Assembly: GCA_964352225.1 (NCBI GenBank)
Contig: CAYGRM010000348.1
Coordinates: forward strand, 1-7,141
Reading direction: 5' to 3'
DNA: 7,141 nucleotides
Origin: CAJQQY01 sp964352225
GTDB lineage: Bacteria > Bacteroidota > Bacteroidia > Chitinophagales > Saprospiraceae
A model generated the notes under the pieces. The model saw nothing but the letters and a program-made list of their open reading frames with translations. It did no database searches and was not told the origin of the DNA. The position numbers and the translations under genes are program-made. Shown one piece after another: positions 1 through 6,759 of the stretch (position 1 is the first letter of the stretch; each line of letters opens with the position of its first letter).

Positions 1-249
1 GCCTAGCTATCTGCAGAAAATTTAACAGCGAAGCGAAGGATAATTTTAAAAGAAGCCATCAAATTCAAAAGTTAATTATGTTACAGAGTATTTAATCCTA
101 TTCTTCGTTTTTTTTCATCAAAAAGTAATTCTTCTCATTATGTTGAGTAATTTCGTCCATTCAATAAAGATCCAACAAATTAATTTTCTCTTTGTTAATG
201 AGAATCGAACAATTGTTAATCACCTGTTAAGCTCTAAATTACATTTTCC
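1..249. other. Leader region without a recognisable gene
   Basis: No gene can be supported here. One + strand frame (from base 3) stays open to a TAA at 93-95 and another stops at TAG 4-6, so the tail of an upstream gene could enter the window, but the 30 or so residues of the longer frame match no family I know. A run of eight T's lies at 108-115. It is preceded only by a weak possible pairing of CGAAG (34-38) with CTTCG (103-107) across a long loop, too poor to call a terminator. The last 60 bases before the permease are AT-rich with three GTTAA words and no Shine-Dalgarno sequence; they probably hold the permease promoter, but no convincing promoter is visible. Confidence 0.5.
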
Positions 250-1125
250 ATGCAAACATTGATTGTCTGTATTTTAACTAATACCGTAATTGGTTTCATT
301 TTCAAGATGTTTCCCAAATATGGTGTAAATACATTACAAGCCATCGTTGTCAATTATTTTGTTTGTGTTGCCATGGCTGGTTCTGTCCTTGGCGAATTTC
401 CCATTATATCTAACGTACATCAGACCGAGTGGTTTCCATATGCCCTCTTTTTAGGTTTTATTTTTATCATAGGTTTTAATGTGACGGCACTAAGTTTTCA
501 AAAATTTGGAGTTACGCTGACGACCATCATGCAAAAAATGTCTTTGCTGTTGACGGTACCCGTTGCGATTTATATGTACAATGAAGAGATCAATGCTTGG
601 AAAGTCTTTGGTTTAATTGCAGGTTTAATTGCAATTTATTTGACGAACAAGCCTAAGAAATCAGAATTGAAAAATGCTCAGAATTTGTCAAAGTGGATGG
701 TTCTTTTACCCTTAGCTGTATGGTTGATTGCTGTTTGTATAGAGACCGTTTTACAATATGTTGAGACAAAAATTTTAGGTGGAATGGGTGGATTGAATTT
801 CGTAGCCACTCTTTTTGGGATTGCGGGAACCCTAGGTTTAATTTTGGTTATTGCAGGGCTGATCTCAGGCAAATTAGTTTTTTCAATCAAAAATATAATT
901 GCTGGAATTGTTTTAGGCGTGCCTAATTTCTTTTCTATTTATTTGATCATTGTGGCAATTTCGGAAGGCTGGGAAGGATCAAAATTTTTCCCATACAATA
1001 ATATTTCGATCATCGCTTTATCAGCGATTATTGCCTATTTATTTTTTAGTGAAAAATTATCGAAGGTGAATGTGGCGGGAGTGGTGTTGGCGATTTCGGC
1101 GATTTGGATGATCTCGATGGGTTAG
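250..1125 (+). CDS. EamA/DMT-family transporter
   Basis: This is a probable inner-membrane permease of the drug/metabolite transporter superfamily; the substrate cannot be told from sequence. The 291 residues are almost entirely hydrophobic and can be drawn as about ten membrane helices (roughly 3-19, 28-48, 64-82, 90-108, 115-132, 149-170, 185-205, 214-236, 245-265 and 273-290), the usual length and count for the family. It shows the internal duplication typical of EamA proteins: the end of the first half (YNEEINAWKVFGLIAGLIAI, about 110-129) resembles the end of the second (SEKLSKVNVAGVVLAISAIW, about 267-286), each with an acidic residue before a helix. A lysine-rich hydrophilic linker (about 133-149) separates the halves. 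ATG at 250 is the first start in frame and leads straight into a helix. It converges on lptD and shows no functional tie to the envelope genes. The last 60 bases are much richer in G than the rest of the gene. Confidence 0.88.
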   Translation: MQTLIVCILTNTVIGFIFKMFPKYGVNTLQAIVVNYFVCVAMAGSVLGEFPIISNVHQTEWFPYALFLGFIFIIGFNVTALSFQKFGVTLTTIMQKMSLLLTVPVAIYMYNEEINAWKVFGLIAGLIAIYLTNKPKKSELKNAQNLSKWMVLLPLAVWLIAVCIETVLQYVETKILGGMGGLNFVATLFGIAGTLGLILVIAGLISGKLVFSIKNIIAGIVLGVPNFFSIYLIIVAISEGWEGSKFFPYNNISIIALSAIIAYLFFSEKLSKVNVAGVVLAISAIWMISMG

Positions 1126-1129
1126 TTTT

Positions 1130-1204
1130 TTGCCACAGATGAGCACAGACTTATTTATGACTTTTCGCTGAAAAAGATACAAATTAGCGAAAAGTCAGAG
1201 GCAA
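1130..1204. terminator. Hairpin between convergent genes, possible bidirectional terminator
   Basis: In the 84 bases between the stop codons of the permease and lptD, TGACTTTTCGCT (1158-1169) is the exact reverse complement of AGCGAAAAGTCA (1186-1197), with a 16-base loop. An outer match of TTGCC (1130-1134) with GGCAA (1200-1204) encloses it. The location suits a shared terminator, but neither strand has a T-run directly after the stem, so this could equally be a small repeat element. The left shoulder (1133-1150) holds CACAGA twice, ten bases apart. Confidence 0.4.
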
Positions 1205-1209
1205 TAAAA

Positions 1210-4023
1210 TCAAAACCCGCCAAACCTCGCATCCGCATTATTCTTCTGATAAGGCAATTCTATAAAATCTAAAGACGATGGTTTTACTCTCAAAAAGAAA
1301 CTATAGGTAGTTCGTTCTGGCTGCCAACTCATCCCCATTTCCCAACAATGCAAATCTCGATAAAATGAAAAATCAGGAAACGTTACTTTTTTATCCTTAA
1401 AATTATAGCCAATCCGACCAACCGTAATTCTCCAATTATCTGTCAAGTTAATATTCCCTCGAGTTTCAATGGAATGATTTGTAATAACCAAAGTATCCCT
1501 TCCCGTTAAAGTAGAAGGTTCAAATTCCAAATTAAAATTATAATTGATTCTAAAATTTTCAAATAGGTCTAAGAATCCTTCTCCCGACTTTACACTTCCT
1601 CTTGGCGCATTGATTGCTCCTTGATTATTGCCAAAAGGAGTATCATCTTGATTCGAATCTCCACCTGGAAATGAGGGAGCACCTTGCCCCGTTTTAGGAG
1701 ATGATTTTCCTGAACCAAAAAATCCTCTAATTTGCTTTACCGAAATACTTGTACTCGTTCTCATGACTGCATTGACGAATCGCAACGGCCGTTTATTGGA
1801 ATCCCAATAAAAGGTATTTATTGCTCTCGTTCTAGTCGAATTCAAAGCATAAGGACTCCAACTCGCCGTCAAATTCACATTGGTCATCCCATTAAAAAAT
1901 CGGGTAGCTCCACTTGCACGGATATCACTCCATTGCAAAGAATCCTTCGCTAAATTATAATCACCATTGACATTGATGTCATTAAATAATTTAAACTTCT
2001 TAGCAGTAGAATCTCTTTTTGACCAAAATTTAGCTTCAAAATTATTTCGAATTCCATAGGTCAATCTCATCTGTTTCCCACCCGATCCTGGACTTCCATA
2101 TATTCCATTGGCAAAAACATTATAGTTTAGCGTATCCATATCCGTCAACGGTGTTTCAGGTGAGATCACATCTTTATAATAACCAAATTCTGGATTCGTA
2201 TAATCTGGAGTGTAGGAAAAACCAATTGTCGGTTTTGCCACATGTCGAACCCCTCGAATGAATCCTTTTTTAAAGTTTTTTGTAAAATATCGCGTGGTGT
2301 TCAAATTGACTCCTGCATTCAATTGAAAATATCTCGAAAAGCCATTGATCTTATTATCGACAATTCCACCATAGGAAGTCGTATCATATTCTACTCCAAA
2401 AATAGTACTATCAGCATTGTACAAAATCGTAGTATCGATACTTAGTTCGGAAACATATTCCTTTTCTAATTCATTTCCATACCACACATCGGTATAACTA
2501 ATATTAGGCGAAACGTTGATAAATTTAAAAATTTTGAGATTCAGATCCGAAGCCACTTTATGCCTCATTCCATACTGAGCACTTTCCAAAGTCTGTTGAG
2601 TAAACAAAGTGGTATCTGTTGTCGTAAACCGGTTTTGGGCATTCATGTCATACTTGAAAGTAACTCGTTCATACCATTTCTCCTTCCCAACTCTATTTTC
2701 ATTTTTGAAGGGAAAAATTCGATCCATCACCAATCCGACTGTTGGTAAATTAAAAGTAACCGAATTCGATCGTGTATTTTGAGAGTGATTCATACTCGCG
2801 GTCAAGTTGAATGGACTACCAGGAAAAGCCTGTCGATAATTAATATTAGAACTTAAGGAATTATCCAACACACTATTAGCATCGTTAAAATTTCGACTTT
2901 GGAATCCATTCGTTTGAATATTTACGCTTGCGCTAAAAGATCGATTAGGATGTGCCGAACGATCTTGAGAATGTGACCAGCGAAGATTTAACGAACGTTC
3001 TCTTGATTTACTCGCATCAGATAATTCTTGCACTCGATCTGAAAAAGCTAAATTAAAATTCCCCGAATTTTTATACCGATATTTATATCTAGTATCCACA
3101 TTCAATCCCCAAGTTCCTCTAAAATAAATATCTCCCGTCACTCTGGTATCCCAATTATCATTGATAGGAAAATACCAACCTACATTTCTCAATCCAAATC
3201 CCCAAGTTTCTGAAAACTCATAATCTCTCGGAAAAATAAGTCCAGTTCGAGCACCTTGTTTTAATGGAAAAAAACCAAAAGGTAATGCCAAGGGAGTAGG
3301 AATTCCTCCCAACTCTATAAGCGATGGACCAACCACAGCTACTTTTCCAGAAACCATTTTCAGCTTTTTACACCGAATCCCAAAGTGTGGTTCAGGATGA
3401 TTACAGGTGGTAAAAATAGAATTTAGATTATAAGCAACATCGTTATTTGTTGTATCAGATGGAGAAATTTTGCCGCCTTGGATTATTTTCGATTCACTTC
3501 CATGAATATATAAATCCCCTTCTTGCGTCACCGCATCATAGACTTTTCCTTTCTTAGTTTTGAAATTAAACTTGATTTTTTTTGCCGAAAAATTTTGTTC
3601 TCCTTCATCAAAAATGGGGTTACCAATTCGATTTCCCAAAGTATCCGTCAAGCCTTCTGCAATGACAATATTATTTCCAAAATCAATAGTAATTCGCTCT
3701 GCAGTCAACTTCAAAGTGTTCTGAACCACGATCGCTTCACCATACAAATAAACCTTTTTGTTTTTAATATCGTAATCCATCGAGTCCCTACAATCATACT
3801 CTACCGGATCTTCGGGAGAGTCTGGAGAAATCTGAACTGTTAAGTTTTTTTGGCTAGGAATTGGTGGATTTACAGCGGTAGGAATTTGTTGATTAAGTGA
3901 ATCTGAAAAAACTGGAATCGTATCATTTGACAACTTTGCTGGTTCGATAGGAAGGTCTTGACCAATGGCATTTGTCACCAAACCCAACATTATCAGCAAT
4001 ATGATCGTATAAATATTTTTCAA
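1210..4023 (-). CDS. lptD: LPS-assembly protein LptD (outer-membrane LPS translocon)
   Basis: LptD is the outer-membrane beta-barrel that receives lipopolysaccharide from the periplasmic bridge and inserts it into the outer leaflet. The 937 residues begin with a signal peptide (about 1-21, hydrophobic core IILLIMLGLV) and a Pro/Ser-rich linker. An OstA/LptA-like beta-jellyroll follows at about 80-185, with strand repeats such as VYLYGEAIVVQNTLKLTAE. The plug-to-barrel junction of Bacteroidota LptD comes next (TTCNHPEPHFGIRCKKLK at 205-222, then IPTPLALPFGFFP and TGLIFPRDY). The rest is a long barrel of alternating aromatic strands ending in phenylalanine, as expected of BAM substrates. Four cysteines are present (78, 207, 218, 893). 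A Gly/Ser/Asn-rich loop occupies about 770-816. The start is TTG: an in-frame TAA lies 12 bases upstream (4033-4035), and the first in-frame ATG (residue 12) would destroy the signal peptide. No lptE partner is visible. It diverges from the amidase gene. Confidence 0.9.
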   Translation of the reverse strand: MKNIYTIILLIMLGLVTNAIGQDLPIEPAKLSNDTIPVFSDSLNQQIPTAVNPPIPSQKNLTVQISPDSPEDPVEYDCRDSMDYDIKNKKVYLYGEAIVVQNTLKLTAERITIDFGNNIVIAEGLTDTLGNRIGNPIFDEGEQNFSAKKIKFNFKTKKGKVYDAVTQEGDLYIHGSESKIIQGGKISPSDTTNNDVAYNLNSIFTTCNHPEPHFGIRCKKLKMVSGKVAVVGPSLIELGGIPTPLALPFGFFPLKQGARTGLIFPRDYEFSETWGFGLRNVGWYFPINDNWDTRVTGDIYFRGTWGLNVDTRYKYRYKNSGNFNLAFSDRVQELSDASKSRERSLNLRWSHSQDRSAHPNRSFSASVNIQTNGFQSRNFNDANSVLDNSLSSNINYRQAFPGSPFNLTASMNHSQNTRSNSVTFNLPTVGLVMDRIFPFKNENRVGKEKWYERVTFKYDMNAQNRFTTTDTTLFTQQTLESAQYGMRHKVASDLNLKIFKFINVSPNISYTDVWYGNELEKEYVSELSIDTTILYNADSTIFGVEYDTTSYGGIVDNKINGFSRYFQLNAGVNLNTTRYFTKNFKKGFIRGVRHVAKPTIGFSYTPDYTNPEFGYYKDVISPETPLTDMDTLNYNVFANGIYGSPGSGGKQMRLTYGIRNNFEAKFWSKRDSTAKKFKLFNDINVNGDYNLAKDSLQWSDIRASGATRFFNGMTNVNLTASWSPYALNSTRTRAINTFYWDSNKRPLRFVNAVMRTSTSISVKQIRGFFGSGKSSPKTGQGAPSFPGGDSNQDDTPFGNNQGAINAPRGSVKSGEGFLDLFENFRINYNFNLEFEPSTLTGRDTLVITNHSIETRGNINLTDNWRITVGRIGYNFKDKKVTFPDFSFYRDLHCWEMGMSWQPERTTYSFFLRVKPSSLDFIELPYQKNNADARFGGF

Positions 4024-4053
4024 ATTCGAATTTTATATTTTTTTTGAAATGGT

Positions 4054-4114
4054 TTTTATACTTCTAATTCGGCTCCTTTGATTTTGGGAGAGGGCCTGAA
4101 GGATAAGTATAAAA
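4054..4114. repeat. Imperfect hairpin in the lptD/amidase divergent region
   Basis: TTTTATACTT (4054-4063) is the exact reverse complement of AAGTATAAAA (4105-4114). Inside the 41-base interval, TTCGGC (4068-4073) can pair with GCC-T-GAA (4094-4100, one bulged base), and TCC (4074-4076) with GGA (4087-4089). The whole can fold as a long interrupted stem. It lies within 100 bases of the lptD start, so it may be in the lptD leader RNA, act as an operator, or be a small intergenic repeat. It matches no riboswitch I know. Confidence 0.4.
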
Positions 4115-4125
4115 TTCAAAATCAA

Positions 4126-4156
4126 TTTGTATATTTATAGTTTACCTATAACTTTA
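4126..4156 (+). promoter_or_regulatory. Possible Bacteroidota-type promoter for the amidase gene
   Basis: TTTG (4126-4129) is followed after 19 bases by TAACTTTA (4149-4156). This resembles the Bacteroidota sigma-ABfr consensus (TTTG at -33, TAnnTTTG at -7), with one mismatch in the last base of the -7 element and acceptable spacing. Transcription would start near 4163, giving a leader of about 65 bases before ATG 4228. In such AT-rich DNA a match of this quality can occur by chance. Confidence 0.3.
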
Positions 4157-4227
4157 TCATTTAGAGAAAACAAAATTCCTCCCAAAACCTAAGTAAACTT
4201 ATTTTTATTAAAAACTTGTGCAACACA

Positions 4228-5448
4228 ATGCGACACAACATACTCTTTTCAACGTTGGTTTTGCTGCTAATGTCTGGTTCTTTTCTCAACTTTAACTATA
4301 GTTATTCCCCACATTTAGCTATTGTTAACGAAATTAACACAGCGGATTCCACTAATTTCGGCAAAGATAACCAACTCGACCATTTCACAAAACTAGATTA
4401 CCAACTTCGTACCGTGGTTATTGATGCTGGTCATGGTGGTCACGATCATGGTTGCTCTGGAATTCACTCCAAAGAAAAACACATTGCCCTCAATATTTCT
4501 AAAAAATTAGGCAGATATATTCAAGGAAAGTTTCCCAAGATTAAGGTCATTTATACGCGTGATCAAGATGTTTTTGTCCCACTTCATACGCGTGCTGAAA
4601 TTGCCAACAAAAATAAGGCAGATCTTTTTATTTCCATTCATTGCAATGCCATGAGTACTCAAAAACATCTCGTACGAGGAACGGAAACTTATGTGATGGG
4701 TTTACACAATGCTGATGAAAACCTTGCCGTTGCCAAAAGAGAAAATGAAGCTATTTTACTCGAAAAAGATTATGAAAAAAACTACCACGGTTTTGATCCC
4801 GAATCTCCAGAAGGGCATATCATTTTAGCGATGGTGCAAAATGCATTTTTAGAACAAAGCATTTCTTTTGCTGAAAAGGTAGAGTATAATTTTAATCATC
4901 TAGCCGGTCGAAAAAGTCGGGGCGTGAAGCAAGCAGGATTTTTGGTTTTGCGCGAAACCACCATGCCAAGTGTTTTGATCGAAACAGGTTATTTGACCCA
5001 TAAATCCGAGGAAAAATATATGAAAACCAAGCAAGGTCAGGATGAATTGGCGTTCGCAATTTTCAAAGCATTCCAATCTTATAAAAGAGAAATTGAAGTA
5101 GATAATGCTACATCTCCTGCCGCACTTCCTGCAAAAAGACAGAATTCGGTCAACTCTCAAAAAATAATTCCTATAGAATATAATTCCAATTCAGCAGAAA
5201 ATTCTACAAAAATCTTTAAAGTCCAACTCGCCGCTGCTAGCAAATCTATTAATACCAATACTTCAAAATGGAAAAAGGTCAAATTTCCTATCGAAATGAA
5301 ACGAGAAAATGGAAATTTCAAGTACCTTGCGGGCAATTTTGAAACCCTAGCAGAAGCCAAAGCTGCTCGAAAAAAAATGAGGAAGCTAGGTTTTAAAGGC
5401 GCATTTGTAGTAGCCTATCAAGCAGGGAAACGAGTGAAGACGAAATAG
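4228..5448 (+). CDS. N-acetylmuramoyl-L-alanine amidase (Amidase_3) with C-terminal SPOR domain
   Basis: This is a zinc amidase that cuts the bond between N-acetylmuramic acid and the L-alanine of the stem peptide in periplasmic peptidoglycan, as AmiA/B/C do during daughter-cell separation. The 406 residues start with a signal peptide or membrane anchor (about 5-22). The catalytic domain spans about 60-286. Its zinc ligands are H69 (DAGHGG), E83 (SKEKHIAL) and H138 (SIHCNA); the catalytic glutamate is E252 (IETGYL). Residues about 158-220 form an insertion rich in charged residues, in the place where AmiB/AmiC carry a helix that blocks the active site until a LytM-type activator binds; a similar control is inferred. 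After a linker, about 328-396 is a SPOR domain (IFKVQLAAAS... FKYLAGNFETLAEAKAARKK), a fold that binds glycan strands stripped of stem peptides at division sites. TTG at 4216 in the same frame could also start it, but ATG 4228 puts a short basic end directly before the hydrophobic core. mlaD-like follows on the same strand. Confidence 0.92.
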   Translation: MRHNILFSTLVLLLMSGSFLNFNYSYSPHLAIVNEINTADSTNFGKDNQLDHFTKLDYQLRTVVIDAGHGGHDHGCSGIHSKEKHIALNISKKLGRYIQGKFPKIKVIYTRDQDVFVPLHTRAEIANKNKADLFISIHCNAMSTQKHLVRGTETYVMGLHNADENLAVAKRENEAILLEKDYEKNYHGFDPESPEGHIILAMVQNAFLEQSISFAEKVEYNFNHLAGRKSRGVKQAGFLVLRETTMPSVLIETGYLTHKSEEKYMKTKQGQDELAFAIFKAFQSYKREIEVDNATSPAALPAKRQNSVNSQKIIPIEYNSNSAENSTKIFKVQLAAASKSINTNTSKWKKVKFPIEMKRENGNFKYLAGNFETLAEAKAARKKMRKLGFKGAFVVAYQAGKRVKTK

Positions 5449-5450
5449 GT

Positions 5451-5564
5451 GGGAATATCGATTTAAGAATAAGGATTTATGATTTGAGAAGTTTGACATA
5501 GCTCTTTGAGTGATTTCGTCAAACTTCTCAAATCCTTGTTCTTAAATCGTTATTCGATATTCCC
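5451..5564. repeat. Inverted repeat with arms built of 7-base units
   Basis: Arms 5451-5497 and 5518-5564 (47 bases each) flank a 20-base loop and can fold into a long hairpin. Both arms read as a series of 7-base units starting with GA. Left arm: gaatatc, gatttaa, gaataag, gatttat, gatttga, gaagttt, then gac. Right arm on the complementary strand: gaatatc, gaataac, gatttaa, gaacaag, gatttga, gaagttt, then gac. They differ by one whole unit present only on the left (gatttat), one present only on the right (gaataac), and one T/C change that still allows a G-U pair in RNA. It begins three bases after the amidase stop and takes up most of the 178-base gap before the MCE gene. No T-run follows, so it is not a standard terminator; an intergenic mobile or REP-like repeat is more likely. 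Confidence 0.8.
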
Positions 5565-5626
5565 AGAACCATTTCTCACTTTGTCCGTTAAAGAACATGT
5601 TAATCATCTAAAAATACCGACAGGTT

Positions 5627-6691
5627 ATGTCTAGAGAAACAAGAATTGGAATTTTATCTGTTTTAGTAATTGCTGCTTCCATTTGGGGGTACAAGTTTAT
5701 CAAAGGTCAAAATATCTTATCCTCCCAACAATTTTTCTATATCGAATATGATGATGTTGGACAAATGCAACAGTCTAGTCCTGTTTATAATCGAGGATTA
5801 CAAATTGGAACGGTTACCGATATTTATAAAAAACCAGACGACTATAAAATTGTAATCGTTGAAATTGAAGTCAATAAAAGCTTCAAAGTACCTAAAGATG
5901 CGTTAGCTGTAATTATGCAAACGGCTATGGGCGATAAATCCGTCAACCTTGAATTCACTAATGCTTGTAGTGGTCCAGACTGTGCAAAAAGTGGCGACTT
6001 TTTAATTGGAGAATATAAATCTGTGCTAGGTTCGATGACTAGTCCTGATGAAGTAAAACAATATTTGGACGAGGTAGTCAAGGGACTTAAGCTAGTAACC
6101 GAAAAATTGGATACGATGGTTAATGACCCAAATAATGTGATGGGAAAAACCATGAGTGACCTTCAATTGACTATGGCAAATATGAAAAATTTGACCGGTA
6201 ACCTCAGTAGAGAAATGCAACAAAATGGCAAAGTGAATACGATTCTCGAAAACGTTCAACAGTTAACAGCTAGTATCGAGGAGCAAAAAGTAAAGTCAAT
6301 TCTTGCTAATGCAGATTCAATTACTTCCAAAGTAAATGCAATCAACATGAAAGCCATTTCAGATAACACTAACAAGACCATGGAAGAAACTCAAGTTGCT
6401 ATCGCTAAATTAACCAAAACGATGGAAGAAGCCGATAAAGCAATCCTTGAATTCAACAATCTTCTTGCTGGTATCAACAAAGGAGAGGGTTCTCTTGGAA
6501 AGTTAGCTAAAGATGATAAGTTATATGATGAACTTAAAAATGCTGCTGAAAAAGCAAACGTTTTGATGTTGGATATCCAACAACGGCCAGCTCGATATAT
6601 TCCTTTTAAATCAAGAAGAAAGGTGAGAAAAATTGATGAAAATAATCCTTTAGTCATCCCTGCTGATGAATCAAAAGAAGGTAAAAACTAG
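5627..6691 (+). CDS. MlaD/MCE-family lipid-transport protein
   Basis: MCE proteins bind lipids in the periplasm and work with an MlaE-type permease and MlaF-type ATPase to move phospholipids or other hydrophobic compounds between the membranes. The 354 residues start with one membrane anchor (about 6-24, then KFIKGQN) that leaves the rest in the periplasm. The MCE domain covers about 36-112 and shows the usual order: YDDVGQMQQSSPVYNRGLQI, then GTVTDIY, KVPKDALAVI and GDKSVNLEF. Two cysteines (113 and 119) follow at once. The remainder (about 141-320) is largely helical and probably coiled coil, suited to oligomerisation. It ends in a conserved block (GEGSLGKLAKDDKLYDEL, about 287-304, and RPARYIPFK) and a short basic, polar tail. 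ATG 5627 has no good Shine-Dalgarno. The gene lies 178 bases after the amidase on the same strand; the partner permease and ATPase genes are not in the window, which is common in Bacteroidota. It is an orphan mlaD-like gene, so no symbol is given. Confidence 0.87.
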   Translation: MSRETRIGILSVLVIAASIWGYKFIKGQNILSSQQFFYIEYDDVGQMQQSSPVYNRGLQIGTVTDIYKKPDDYKIVIVEIEVNKSFKVPKDALAVIMQTAMGDKSVNLEFTNACSGPDCAKSGDFLIGEYKSVLGSMTSPDEVKQYLDEVVKGLKLVTEKLDTMVNDPNNVMGKTMSDLQLTMANMKNLTGNLSREMQQNGKVNTILENVQQLTASIEEQKVKSILANADSITSKVNAINMKAISDNTNKTMEETQVAIAKLTKTMEEADKAILEFNNLLAGINKGEGSLGKLAKDDKLYDELKNAAEKANVLMLDIQQRPARYIPFKSRRKVRKIDENNPLVIPADESKEGKN

Positions 6692-6718
6692 ATAATATTA
6701 TTTTTTATAAATCCAGTT

Positions 6719-6759
6719 AGCCCTTCCAGATTTTTAAAAATCTGGAAGGGCTTTTTTTT
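6719..6759 (+). terminator. Intrinsic terminator of the MCE gene
   Basis: A perfect 34-base palindrome (6719-6752; left half AGCCCTTCCAGATTTTT, right half its exact complement) forms a stem of 13-15 pairs with a small TTTTAAAA apex. Eight T's (6752-6759) follow on the + strand. It starts 27 bases after the MCE stop codon. The T-run overlaps the murB stop codon (6758-6760, opposite strand), so the hairpin also lies directly after murB. On the - strand no T-run follows the stem, so strong termination is expected only for the + strand. Confidence 0.92.

Noticed and set aside
34..115. Terminator ending in the T-run at 108-115
   Set aside because: Only a five-base pairing over a loop of more than 60 bases supports it.
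678..890. Open frame of 70 codons on the - strand inside the permease gene
   Set aside because: It lies entirely under a convincing membrane-protein gene, and its product resembles nothing; it is a shadow frame.
1732..3843. Four open frames of 62-106 codons on the + strand inside lptD
   Set aside because: All are antisense to a continuous 937-residue reading frame with clear LptD features and have no domain-like sequence.
4216..4218. TTG start for the amidase, four codons before ATG 4228
   Set aside because: The added Met-Cys-Asn-Thr gives no better signal peptide, and ATG is the more usual start; a lipoprotein reading of this cysteine fails because no hydrophobic stretch precedes it.
4900..5360. 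Two overlapping open frames on the - strand inside the amidase gene
   Set aside because: They are antisense to the catalytic and SPOR domains and show no family signature.
5451..5564. CRISPR-like or standard terminator reading of the long inverted repeat
   Set aside because: There are no spaced identical direct repeats, and no T-run follows the right arm.
5842..6657. Open frames on the - strand inside the MCE gene
   Set aside because: They are antisense to a well-supported gene; the serine/leucine-rich products are typical of complement translations.
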